Below are positions 35,124-44,243 of a stretch of 64,000 nucleotides of DNA, piece by piece (the stretch's first letter is position 1; each line of letters begins with the position of its first letter). Position numbers and translations under genes: made by a program. This stretch comes from Pseudomonas marginalis. Lineage in GTDB: Bacteria; Pseudomonadota; Gammaproteobacteria; Pseudomonadales; Pseudomonadaceae. The notes beneath the pieces are model-generated. The model was not told where the DNA came from. It did no database searches and worked only from the letters and a program-made list of their open reading frames with translations. The stretch lies in assembly GCF_024169655.1 (NCBI RefSeq), contig NZ_JALJWV010000001.1, positions 6,120,001-6,184,000 on the forward strand, written 5' to 3'.

Positions 35124-36101
35124 ATGCAAGCAGCTAACAACGTCATGGTGCTCTACACCGGCGGCACCATCGGCATGCAAGCCAGCGCCAACGGCCTGAC
35201 CCCCGCCTCCGGTTTCGAAGCCCGTATGCGCGAACAACTCGCCAACCAGCCAGTGCCCGCATGGCGCTTCCGGGAAATGGCGCCGCTGATCGACAGCGCC
35301 AACATGACCCCGGCCTACTGGCAGCGCCTGCGCACTGCCGTGGTCGAAGCCGTGGACGCCGGTTGCGACGCGGTGCTGATCCTGCACGGCACCGACACCT
35401 TGGCCTACAGCGCGGCCGCCATGAGCTTCCAACTGCTGGGCCTGCCGGCGCCGGTGCTGTTCACCGGCTCCATGCTCCCGGCTGGCGTGCCGGACAGCGA
35501 TGCCTGGGAAAACGTCAGCGGTGCGCTGCTGGCCCTGGGCCAAGGCCTGGCGCCGGGTGTGCAGTTGTACTTCCACGGTACGCTGATGGCGCCGACACGC
35601 TGCGCAAAGGTGCGCAGTTTCGGGCGCCATCCGTTTGCCGCGCTGCAACGCAACGGCGGTGTGGCCAAGGCCGAGGCACTGCCCGCCGCACTGGATTACC
35701 GTCAACCCAAGGCCCTGGCCAATGTCGGCGTGCTGCCGCTGGTGCCCGGTATCGGCGCGCCCCAGTTGGACGGCCTGATTGGAAGCGGCCTGCAGGCGCT
35801 GATCCTGGAATGCTTCGGTAGCGGCACCGGGCCCAGCGATGACCCCGAGTTCCTCGCCAGCCTCCAGCGCGCGCAGGCGCAAGGCGTGGTCGTGGTCGCG
35901 ATCACCCAATGCCACGAAGGCGGCGTGGAGCTGGATGTGTACGAAGCCGGCAGCCGTTTGCGTGGCGTGGGCGTGTTGTCCGGTGGCGGCATGACCCGCG
36001 AAGCGGCGTTCGGCAAATTGCAGGCCCTGCTCGGCGCCGGCCTCGCGACCAGCGAAGTGCGCCGCCTGGTGGAACTGGACCTGTGCGGTGAGCTGGCCTG
36101 A
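35124..36101 (+). CDS. L-asparaginase, cytoplasmic type I-like
   Basis: 325 residues, no signal peptide (MQAANNVMVLYTGGTIGMQA). Both catalytic elements are visible: TGGTIG near residue 12 and HGTDTLAYSA near residue 88. Hydrolyses asparagine to aspartate and ammonia, feeding aspartase encoded nearby. AGGAG lies at good spacing before the ATG. Confidence 0.92.
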   Translation: MQAANNVMVLYTGGTIGMQASANGLTPASGFEARMREQLANQPVPAWRFREMAPLIDSANMTPAYWQRLRTAVVEAVDAGCDAVLILHGTDTLAYSAAAMSFQLLGLPAPVLFTGSMLPAGVPDSDAWENVSGALLALGQGLAPGVQLYFHGTLMAPTRCAKVRSFGRHPFAALQRNGGVAKAEALPAALDYRQPKALANVGVLPLVPGIGAPQLDGLIGSGLQALILECFGSGTGPSDDPEFLASLQRAQAQGVVVVAITQCHEGGVELDVYEAGSRLRGVGVLSGGGMTREAAFGKLQALLGAGLATSEVRRLVELDLCGELA

Positions 36102-36233
36102 GTCGCGCCACAAAAACCCCGTAAAAAATACCGGCCAACTACATAGTTAGCCTCCTTCCTGCCTTGCCCCTTTCTAGCATGCCGATGCTGTTCTTCCGGC
36201 AGCGTCCATGAAATGGCAAGGCAGGAACCCCCC

Positions 36234-39200
36234 ATGAGCCAACAAACGTCTACCCTTCATCTCAACCCCACCGACACGCTGGTCACCCAACTCTGCGTGG
36301 GCCCCGCCTTCCGGGAAGCCGCCAGCGCGCTGTTACGCCGCTCATTGCAAGAACTCTACCCGGACCTGGGCCTCGACCCGGACATCGCCCTGGTCGGCAC
36401 GCCGGCATGGGACGTGGTCGACGATGAAATCGTCGCTGGCCCCACCACGTACCAAACCCTCACCGATATCCTCACCAATCAGGCCATCTCGGGCGAACCC
36501 ACGCTCTATGTCGAAGGCGTGCATTACCTTATCCAGCCAAAAAACCAACCCCCCAGCGCTCACCTGCCGGTACGCATCACGCAGATCGCCACCTTGATCA
36601 ACCTGCTGGCGCCGATAATGCTCACCGCCTACCAGGAACAACAAGTGGCGTTCTGGAACTCCAGCAACGGCACCTCCGGCCCCCATTGGCAAGCCCTGTC
36701 CAGCACGCTGCGCTCGGTCTGGAATGTGACCCGCGTCGACGGCTGGGACGAGCAGGACTGCGCCATGGCCCGCACGCTGTACGCCGCGCCGGAACTGACG
36801 CGCCGCCAGACCGGCGACACATTCGCCAGCCGGGCCTACCTGGTGGATGTCGATCAGGTCGACGGCGCGACCGTCACCCACCTGGGCCTGCTGTCGATTG
36901 CCGTGCTGATCGGCAACCACGAAGGGGAGACGCATATCCTCACGTACTCCCTGTTCAACGGCTACGAGAAATTCGCCACGCTGGAGCAACTGGGCCAGAG
37001 CTTGCCCAGCTACGTAGACCGCCATGCGCCCAGCGGCATCCAATGGCGACTGTTCGAGCCCGCCGGGCATTTTTTCGATCACCAGGCTTGCACGCTGATC
37101 GCCCAACAGCTCGCGTTCATCGGGCAGCTCGACGCTCAGCAACTGCGGCGCATCGACCCCAGCGAATCCTCAATCAACCTGCCGCCGGCCACCCAGGAAC
37201 TGGTCGGTAAAAAGCAACCGGACCTCAAACGCTATCTCGACGCGCTGCCTGCTTGGCTGACGTCCGCCTCCACGACCGACCTGAGCCTCTACGCACGCTA
37301 CCTCAAAGACCTCAGCGCCCTGCACAGCCTCAACGCCGGCAAGTCCTACGACGATGACATCCCGCACATCCAGACCTACGCACTCGACAGACTGCGCGCC
37401 GAAATGCTCAAGGAGCACACCGACGCGGCGAACCTGCACCTGGATAGCATCGAGATTCAGGTGCGCAGCCCGATTGTCTGGGGCAGCTTCACCCTGCCGG
37501 GCAAGGTCGACACCACCACCTTCAGCCTCGCCGACCTGGCCCTGCAAAACCTGATCGGCCTGCCCCTCGGCGACAAAAGCATCCGCCAGCGCAACGCCGA
37601 TGACCTGCCGGAATGGCTGACCGTGGCCTACATTGAAAGCCTGATCCGCAAGGTGGACGTCGGTCAAAACTACCCGGCCCTGGCCAAAAACAAATTACTC
37701 GACAACCCCCTCGAATCAACCCGCAGGCGCGCCCTGTACAGCAGCCATTTGCGTATCCAACTGCCGCTGCTGGCATTGCAATACAAAATGAGCCAACACG
37801 CCGGGGTCGACGAGCTGGGCTATCGCTACGTCGCGGCCGTGCTGGCGGCAGAGGCGACGGACCGCCAGGTCGACGGGCAAGCCATTGTCCTTCGCCCCCT
37901 GGCCTTCGTACCGAAAAACCGCAGCGCCGCCACGCAAGACGTGGTGGCCAACATGTTTGTGATTGGCCCCCAGGACCCGAACGCCGGGCCCTGCCTGTTG
38001 TATCGCCCGATGGCGGAACTGCAATTGCTGCAATTCCCGTCACCGGCCGACCTGTTGTATGCGATCCGCCAATCGCGCAACCTGCGCGACTCGGTCCTCG
38101 CCTGGCTGCCGGACAACGTGCGCGACGACTACGCGCGCTACGCATTCCCCGGCGAGTTGCCTTCCCCCTGGGCGGTCGTGACGTTGCTGGCCGACCCGTT
38201 CAAACTCTTGACGATGAGCGGGCCCATGGACCTGGGCACGCAAACACTCAGCGGCGATCTGCCCGCCGAACTGTTCAACGCCAACGCCAACGCGTTGATC
38301 ACGCTGGCCGACCGGCAGTCGGCGTCGAACGCCGAAAGCCGTTGGGCCTCGTTCAAGCAGGCGGGCTGGCTGATATTCAATGCGGCACTGCCGTTCCTGG
38401 GTCACACCGTGAACACTGCCGCCTGGATCTGGCAGATCCTCGACCAGGTGCAGGCGGTGATCGACGCGCGGCAGCAGAAGGACAAACCGGCCGAATGGTC
38501 GACCCTGGCGGCACTTTTGCTCAACATCGGGATGGTGTTGACCCTGCACATCGCCAGCCGCAACGCGCCGTCAACCCCGCGTTTGGCCAAGGAGGAGCCG
38601 GTCGCGAAACCTCCGGCCAAGCCCGAGGTGATCGCCAAACCCGTAACGGTCAACCAGTTGGCCAACCTCTCGGCAGTTGAACTGCCCAACAATCACCCGC
38701 ACGCGCTGCACACCCTGGCCGCGATCAATCGCAATACCAGCGATCTGGGCAGCCTGCTGGACAGTTTCAAGGTCGCAAAACCGGCGGTGCGCGGCAAAGC
38801 CTCAGGGCGCATCGGCCCTCATCGTCACCTCTACCCGCTGCTCAATAAATGGTACGCACAGGTCGGTGAACGTTGGTTCGAAGTGACGGTGGACGAAAAC
38901 GACGAAGTGCAGATCGCCGACCCCAAGCAACCCATGCGCAACGGCCCCTTTCTGATCGGCAATCTCAAGGGCGAATGGTTCATCGACACCCGGCTGCGCC
39001 TGCGTGGTGGCGGCTCACGAAGCCTGGAGCGCAAAGCCCGGGCGGCAGCCGAACGCAAGGCAAACCAACTGCGCGCCCCGATCACCGCCTTCGAGCAACA
39101 GAAAAAGACCGCCCAGCAAACCCTGCAAAACGCTCATCAAGCACTGCTCGACGCCCCCTCCACCTCGGCCCAGGCCGCGCAAAGGACCTACCTCAATCAA

Positions 39201-40829
39201 CTGGAGACCCAACGTACAGACTACGAAACAGCCCTGCAAAACCTGAAAGAGTTGAACGTGGTTGCGCCAACGCCTGACTACCTGCACCGCAGCGTAGGGT
39301 ATATCAAAGCTCAATTGAGCCTCAGCTGGGCCGGCCTCAACGAGGTACTGAAAACCTTTACCCCCAAATTGCGCACCACCCTGGACCACATCGCCAAACA
39401 GGCCGCCGACCCACGCGTGCGCAACATCCCCGATGCGCGCGACATGAATGAAACGCTGCACGGCATGATTGGGCGCCTGGAGTACTTCGAAACGCGCTTC
39501 AACCAACTGCGTGACCTGCCCGGCGAAGGCCTGCGCCTGATAAAGGACACCAAAAGCCTGCTGCCCGCCTACAGCAGCAGCGACCTCAAGGCGTTGCAAG
39601 TCACCTTGGCCCGCAACCTGTGCCTGCGCGAAGACACCACCCTCAGCGCACCGCTGGCATGGGCGGCCATCGACCAGATTGTCGACGCCTGCGACATCGC
39701 CATCCAGGCCCTGCGCGACACCTTGCACGAGCGCAGTGACAGGCGCATCGACGAACAGATCGAGACCCTGAGCAGCCTGATCGAACAGTTCAGCGTGCTG
39801 GGCGAGCGCCTGCAGGACTTCCCCACCGAATTCTCCAGCGCCTCCCTGGCGGAACCGCTGACCCGCCTGCGCGACCGGCTCGGCGAGTACACAGAACGCG
39901 CCAATACCAACCTTGCGCAATTGGCCGACCGACGCAGCACACTGAGAACCACCCCCAGCCGGCCGCCCACCCCGCCACGCCCGCAGAAAAAATTCATCCG
40001 CACCCGTTACCACGGCATGGTGGTGGGCGAGCCGCAATTGTCCGCCACGGGCCTGGACACCGGGCTGGTGGATGTTCGCTCGCCCCTCTCCAACACCGTG
40101 GTCGCCACGTTTCACGAGAAGCCGGACGGCTTCTGGGTGCAACGGGCCAAGAGTCCACAGACGGCGAACACGCCCATCGACCTGCCAACCAGCGTGGACG
40201 CAGGCCAGGACCTGCTCGACGGTTTACCGGACTTCAAACAACGGATCACCGGCCTGGCCAGTCAGGCCCAGCGCACGCCCATCGGCATCGAATACTTGTA
40301 CCATCAACACGCCCAGCGCCTGGAACAAGCCACGCGCAGTATCGAGCAAGCCCTGACCCAGAAGAATCTCGCGCACGGCGACGTGACCCTGGCCAGTACC
40401 GTCAAAAAGGCCCTCAGCGACGCCACTGCCACCCTCTATCAACTCTCCATAGACAATGTGCAGAGGATGACCCAGCAGCATCCGCCCACCCCCTCCGGCG
40501 TGCAATGGCTCAAGGCCCGCGACGCAATCACCATCAAAAAAACCGTCAGCCGACGGCGCATCAAGTCCGCCACACCGGATTACCTGGACGAATACACCAT
40601 CACCGACCGCAGCACGCATAAGGTGCTGTGGTACGCGCATTTCCACTATTCAGCCGACTGGACCACGCCCAGGGCGTTTATCCGCGCGCGTCTGAAGACC
40701 CCACAGGAACACAGCCTGGGCGCGGCAGCCGATACCACCAACGGCCTGAACAGCGCACAACGCATCGCGTTCCACCGCAGCGAGATCAACGAGAGCCAGG
40801 CCCAAACCTTATTTTTCAACCGGACCTGA
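36234..40829 (+). CDS. giant DUF6543 (dermonecrotic-toxin-like) protein, paralogue 1
   Basis: 1531 residues from the ATG at 36234 (AGGA upstream). From memory this matches the large Pseudomonas family called DUF6543 or 'dermonecrotic toxin domain'. Typical phrases: GPCLLYRPMAELQLLQFPS, DSVLAWLPDNVRDDYARY, and LADRQSASNAESRWASFKQA followed by a hydrophobic stretch (~720-800) that could insert in membranes. Residues ~950-1010 and 1200-1250 are charged and coiled-coil-like. No Sec signal; export route unknown. A paralogue lies at 44244-48815. Function is inferred as toxin or secreted effector. Confidence 0.8.
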   Translation: MSQQTSTLHLNPTDTLVTQLCVGPAFREAASALLRRSLQELYPDLGLDPDIALVGTPAWDVVDDEIVAGPTTYQTLTDILTNQAISGEPTLYVEGVHYLIQPKNQPPSAHLPVRITQIATLINLLAPIMLTAYQEQQVAFWNSSNGTSGPHWQALSSTLRSVWNVTRVDGWDEQDCAMARTLYAAPELTRRQTGDTFASRAYLVDVDQVDGATVTHLGLLSIAVLIGNHEGETHILTYSLFNGYEKFATLEQLGQSLPSYVDRHAPSGIQWRLFEPAGHFFDHQACTLIAQQLAFIGQLDAQQLRRIDPSESSINLPPATQELVGKKQPDLKRYLDALPAWLTSASTTDLSLYARYLKDLSALHSLNAGKSYDDDIPHIQTYALDRLRAEMLKEHTDAANLHLDSIEIQVRSPIVWGSFTLPGKVDTTTFSLADLALQNLIGLPLGDKSIRQRNADDLPEWLTVAYIESLIRKVDVGQNYPALAKNKLLDNPLESTRRRALYSSHLRIQLPLLALQYKMSQHAGVDELGYRYVAAVLAAEATDRQVDGQAIVLRPLAFVPKNRSAATQDVVANMFVIGPQDPNAGPCLLYRPMAELQLLQFPSPADLLYAIRQSRNLRDSVLAWLPDNVRDDYARYAFPGELPSPWAVVTLLADPFKLLTMSGPMDLGTQTLSGDLPAELFNANANALITLADRQSASNAESRWASFKQAGWLIFNAALPFLGHTVNTAAWIWQILDQVQAVIDARQQKDKPAEWSTLAALLLNIGMVLTLHIASRNAPSTPRLAKEEPVAKPPAKPEVIAKPVTVNQLANLSAVELPNNHPHALHTLAAINRNTSDLGSLLDSFKVAKPAVRGKASGRIGPHRHLYPLLNKWYAQVGERWFEVTVDENDEVQIADPKQPMRNGPFLIGNLKGEWFIDTRLRLRGGGSRSLERKARAAAERKANQLRAPITAFEQQKKTAQQTLQNAHQALLDAPSTSAQAAQRTYLNQLETQRTDYETALQNLKELNVVAPTPDYLHRSVGYIKAQLSLSWAGLNEVLKTFTPKLRTTLDHIAKQAADPRVRNIPDARDMNETLHGMIGRLEYFETRFNQLRDLPGEGLRLIKDTKSLLPAYSSSDLKALQVTLARNLCLREDTTLSAPLAWAAIDQIVDACDIAIQALRDTLHERSDRRIDEQIETLSSLIEQFSVLGERLQDFPTEFSSASLAEPLTRLRDRLGEYTERANTNLAQLADRRSTLRTTPSRPPTPPRPQKKFIRTRYHGMVVGEPQLSATGLDTGLVDVRSPLSNTVVATFHEKPDGFWVQRAKSPQTANTPIDLPTSVDAGQDLLDGLPDFKQRITGLASQAQRTPIGIEYLYHQHAQRLEQATRSIEQALTQKNLAHGDVTLASTVKKALSDATATLYQLSIDNVQRMTQQHPPTPSGVQWLKARDAITIKKTVSRRRIKSATPDYLDEYTITDRSTHKVLWYAHFHYSADWTTPRAFIRARLKTPQEHSLGAAADTTNGLNSAQRIAFHRSEINESQAQTLFFNRT

Positions 40830-40888
40830 TACGTGGCCGACGGCACACAATTTGCTCCTTCAGCGCACCAGACCCGTTGGAGCCGTCG

Positions 40889-41881
40889 ATGCTGCACGCT
40901 CATCTCACCACCCTCAACGCGGTGTCGCTGGTGCTCGACACCTTCAAGGCCCAAGGGCTGCCCAGCGAGGCCTTGCTCGCGGGCAGCGGCATCTGCGCGG
41001 CGGACTTGAGCCGCGCCGACACGCGCATCACCACCAATCAGGAAATGCGCGTGTGCGCCAATGCCGTGGCCCTGCGCCGCGATGTCGGCCTGGCGCTGGG
41101 CCGCCAGATGCATGTGTCGGCCTACGGCATGCTCGGTTACGCGCTGCTGACGAGTGCCACCTTCGGTGACGCTTTGCGCCTGGCGCTGCGCTATCCGGCG
41201 CTGCTGGGAACACTGTTCACGCTGAGCCTGGAGGCGGACGGCGAACGCATCTGGTTCACTGCCGCTGACTATCGCGAAAGCCCGGCCATGCAAATGTTCA
41301 ACGTCGAACTGTGCCTGGCCTCGCTGAAGGTGATCTGCGACGACCTGCTCGGCCAGCCCCTGGCGCTGCTTGGCGCACGCTTCGAATACAGCGCGCCGGA
41401 TTATCAGGCGCGCTACAGCGAGTGCTTCGCCTGCCCGCTGCAGTTCGATGTCGGCACCAACGCCTTCGCCTTCGACAAGCGCTGGCTGGACCAACCCCTG
41501 CCCCTGGCCGACGCCGTGACCCACCAGGCCATGGCCGAGCGCTGCCGCAAACAGAACCTGGAGTTCACCGGCCGCCAGGCGTGGCTGGGCAGAATCCGCC
41601 AGTTGCTCGCCAGCCAACTCGGCGCCGCACCGGGGATTGAAGGCCTGGCCGCACAGATGAACTGCTCGCCGCGCACCCTGCGCCGACACTTGCACGAGCT
41701 GGGGTGCAGTTATCAGGAACTGCTCGACGAACTGCGCTTCGAGCGCGCCAAGCAATGGCTGGCGGCGGATGAACTGCCGATCTACCGCATCGCCGAGCAA
41801 CTGGGTTTCAGCGAAACCGCGAGTTTCCGGCATGCCTTTGTGCGCTGGAGCGGCGTGGCGCCGAGCCAATTTCGCGCATGA
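40889..41881 (+). CDS. AraC-family regulator (arabinose-binding-like N-domain)
   Basis: 330 residues from the ATG at 40889. N-terminal ligand-binding region (~20-205) of the type found in OruR/ArgR-like regulators; C-terminal HTH_18 (~235-330: LAAQMNCSPRTLRRHLHELG and IAEQLGFSETASFRHAFVRW). Directly upstream of the acetylpolyamine amidohydrolase and binding-protein genes and facing the same way, so it probably controls them in response to a polyamine or related amine (inference). Confidence 0.9.
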   Translation: MLHAHLTTLNAVSLVLDTFKAQGLPSEALLAGSGICAADLSRADTRITTNQEMRVCANAVALRRDVGLALGRQMHVSAYGMLGYALLTSATFGDALRLALRYPALLGTLFTLSLEADGERIWFTAADYRESPAMQMFNVELCLASLKVICDDLLGQPLALLGARFEYSAPDYQARYSECFACPLQFDVGTNAFAFDKRWLDQPLPLADAVTHQAMAERCRKQNLEFTGRQAWLGRIRQLLASQLGAAPGIEGLAAQMNCSPRTLRRHLHELGCSYQELLDELRFERAKQWLAADELPIYRIAEQLGFSETASFRHAFVRWSGVAPSQFRA

Positions 41882-42014
41882 CGCCCCATTGATGGGCGAA
41901 TTGCGGACACACACTTTGGCCCGATTTATCCCCTTTTGGCCGCTCCTGCCGTTCTCATAAAGCGCCCCACCCGCAAGACTGCAGGCACCGATACCGCCTG
42001 CGGAGAACAACAAC

Positions 42015-43049
42015 ATGCTGACGATCTACTCGGACGATCACCACCTGCACCACGGCCGTTGTGAACTGATGGACGGGCAGCTGATGCCCTGCTTCGAAAT
42101 GCCCTCGCGCGCCGACCACGTACTGCAACGGGTCAAAGCCCGTGGGCTGGGCCAGGTCCTTGCGCCGCAGGACTTTGGCCTGGCGCCGCTTGAACGTGTG
42201 CACAGCCGCGACTACCTGGACTTCTTCAAAGGTGCCTGGCAACGCTGGAGCGCATTCGGCGAAGACGGCGACCTGTTGCCCTACACCTGGCCCGCCCGCA
42301 CCTTGCGCCGCGTGTTGCCCACCAGCCTGCACGGCCAGCTCGGTTACTACAGCTTCGATGGCGGCGCACCGATTACCGCCGGTACCTGGCAAGCCGCCTA
42401 CAGCGCAGCCCAGGTCGCGCTGACCGCGCAACAAGCGATCCAGCGCGGCGCCCACAGTGCGTTCGCCTTGTGCCGCCCGCCGGGGCACCACGCCGCCGGC
42501 GACTTGATGGGCGGTTATTGCTACCTCAACAACGCCGCCATCGCCGCCCAGGCGTTTCTCGACCAGGGCCAGCGGAAGGTGGCGATCCTCGACGTGGACT
42601 ACCACCACGGCAACGGCACTCAATCGATCTTTTACGCGCGCAACGACGTGCTCTTTACCTCGATCCACGGACATCCGGAGGCGGAGTTCCCGTTTTTCCT
42701 CGGCTACGCCGACGAACGCGGAGAAGGCGCCGGGGAAGGCTTCAACTTCAACTATCCGTTGCCGGCCGGTGCCGACTGGGCGCGCTGGAGCGCGGCGCTT
42801 GACGAGGCTTGCACAGAAATCGAGCGCTACGCCGCCGACATCGTCGTCGTGTCCCTGGGCGTGGACACGTTCAAGGACGACCCCATCTCGCAGTTCAAGC
42901 TCGACAGCCCGGACTACCTGGCCATGGGCGCACGCATCGCGCGCCTGGGCAAACCCACGCTGTTTGTGATGGAAGGCGGCTACGCCGTGGCAGAAATCGG
43001 CATCAACGCCGTCAACGTTCTCGAAGGTTTTGAGGGGTCCATCCAATGA
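42015..43049 (+). CDS. acetylpolyamine amidohydrolase (histone-deacetylase fold)
   Basis: 344 residues. The catalytic set falls where it does in the Mycoplana ramosa enzyme as I recall it: H158/H159 in RPPGHHA, zinc ligands D195 and H197 in DVDYHHGNG and D284 in LGVDTF, and Y323 in EGGYAV. Removes acetyl groups from N-acetylputrescine, -cadaverine or -spermidine. Overlaps the binding-protein gene by four bases (ATGA, 43046-43049). Resembles the PAO1 AphA/AphB loci, which also pair with a periplasmic polyamine-binding protein. Confidence 0.92.
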   Translation: MLTIYSDDHHLHHGRCELMDGQLMPCFEMPSRADHVLQRVKARGLGQVLAPQDFGLAPLERVHSRDYLDFFKGAWQRWSAFGEDGDLLPYTWPARTLRRVLPTSLHGQLGYYSFDGGAPITAGTWQAAYSAAQVALTAQQAIQRGAHSAFALCRPPGHHAAGDLMGGYCYLNNAAIAAQAFLDQGQRKVAILDVDYHHGNGTQSIFYARNDVLFTSIHGHPEAEFPFFLGYADERGEGAGEGFNFNYPLPAGADWARWSAALDEACTEIERYAADIVVVSLGVDTFKDDPISQFKLDSPDYLAMGARIARLGKPTLFVMEGGYAVAEIGINAVNVLEGFEGSIQ

Positions 43050-44137
43050 ACATGCTCAAATCGCTCGTCCTCTGCGCCGCCGTTCTCGGCGGCGCGGCCC
43101 ATGCCGAAGAGAAAACCCTGCGGGTCTACAACTGGTTCGACTACATCACGCCCAAGGCGCTGGAAGACTTCAAGGCGCAGAACCCCAACGTCAAGCTGGT
43201 GTACGACATCTTCGACACCAACGAAGCCCTGGAAGCCAAACTGCTCACCGGCAATTCCGGGTACGACGTGGTGGTGCCGTCCAACGTGTTCCTCGCCAAG
43301 CAGATCGAAGCCGGGGTATTCCAGCCCCTGGACCGCAGCCGACTGCCGAACTGGAACCACCTCGACCCCAAGCTGATGAAGCTGCTCGAGGCCAACGACC
43401 CCGGCAACACGTTCGCCGTGCCCTACATGTACGGCACCATCCTGATCGGCTTCAACCCCGACAAGATCAAGGCCGCGCTCGGCGCCGATGCGCCGGTGGA
43501 CAGCTGGGACCTGATCTTCAAGGAAGAGAACATCAGCAAGCTCAAGCAGTGCGGCGTCGCGCTGCTCGATTCGCCGTCCGAGATCCTGCCGCTGGCCCTG
43601 CAACACCTGGGCCTGGACCCCAACAGCAACAACCCCAAGGACTACGAAAAAGCCGAAGCGCTGCTGATGAAAATCCGCCCGTACATCACCTACTTCCACT
43701 CCTCCAAATACATGGCCGATATCGCCAACGGAGACATCTGCGTGGCCGTCGGTTACTCCGGCAGCTTCTCCCAGGCCGCCAACCGCGCCAAGGAAGCCAA
43801 GAACGGCGTGACGGTGGACATGCGCCTGCCCAAGGAAGGCGCACCGATCTGGTTCGACATGCTCGCCCTGCCCAAAGGCGCGAAAAACCCGCAGGACGCC
43901 TACACCTTCATCAACTACCTGCTGCAACCGCAGGTGATCGCGCCGATCAGCGACTTCGTCGGTTACCCCAACCCGAACAAAGACGCGACGGAACGGGTCG
44001 ACCCTGCGATCCGCAACAACCCCAACCTGTACCCCACCGAGGCGGCGATGGCCACGCTGTATACCCTCAAACCCCTGGGCCGCGACGCCGAGCGCGCCAG
44101 GACACGGGCCTGGACCAAGATCAAATCGGGGACATAG
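43046..44137 (+). CDS. periplasmic polyamine-binding protein (PotF/SpuD-like)
   Basis: 363 residues with signal peptide (MNMLKSLVLCAAVLGGAAHA). PotF-family features: LRVYNWFDYITPKALEDF at the mature N-terminus, YDVVVPSNVFLAKQIEAG, and VPYMYGTILIGFNPDKI. Binds (acetyl)polyamines for uptake or sensing. No permease or ATPase gene accompanies it, so it must share a transporter encoded elsewhere. Coupled to the amidohydrolase gene. Confidence 0.92.
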   Translation: MNMLKSLVLCAAVLGGAAHAEEKTLRVYNWFDYITPKALEDFKAQNPNVKLVYDIFDTNEALEAKLLTGNSGYDVVVPSNVFLAKQIEAGVFQPLDRSRLPNWNHLDPKLMKLLEANDPGNTFAVPYMYGTILIGFNPDKIKAALGADAPVDSWDLIFKEENISKLKQCGVALLDSPSEILPLALQHLGLDPNSNNPKDYEKAEALLMKIRPYITYFHSSKYMADIANGDICVAVGYSGSFSQAANRAKEAKNGVTVDMRLPKEGAPIWFDMLALPKGAKNPQDAYTFINYLLQPQVIAPISDFVGYPNPNKDATERVDPAIRNNPNLYPTEAAMATLYTLKPLGRDAERARTRAWTKIKSGT

Positions 44138-44243
44138 CGCCGCCCCGCTATCTAACTACCACCGCCTGACGGGCCTGCGCCCTAACGTGGTCGAGGTGCT
44201 GGGCTGCATTCGGCAGCCCGCCTCGCCCGTCAGGAGCCCTCCC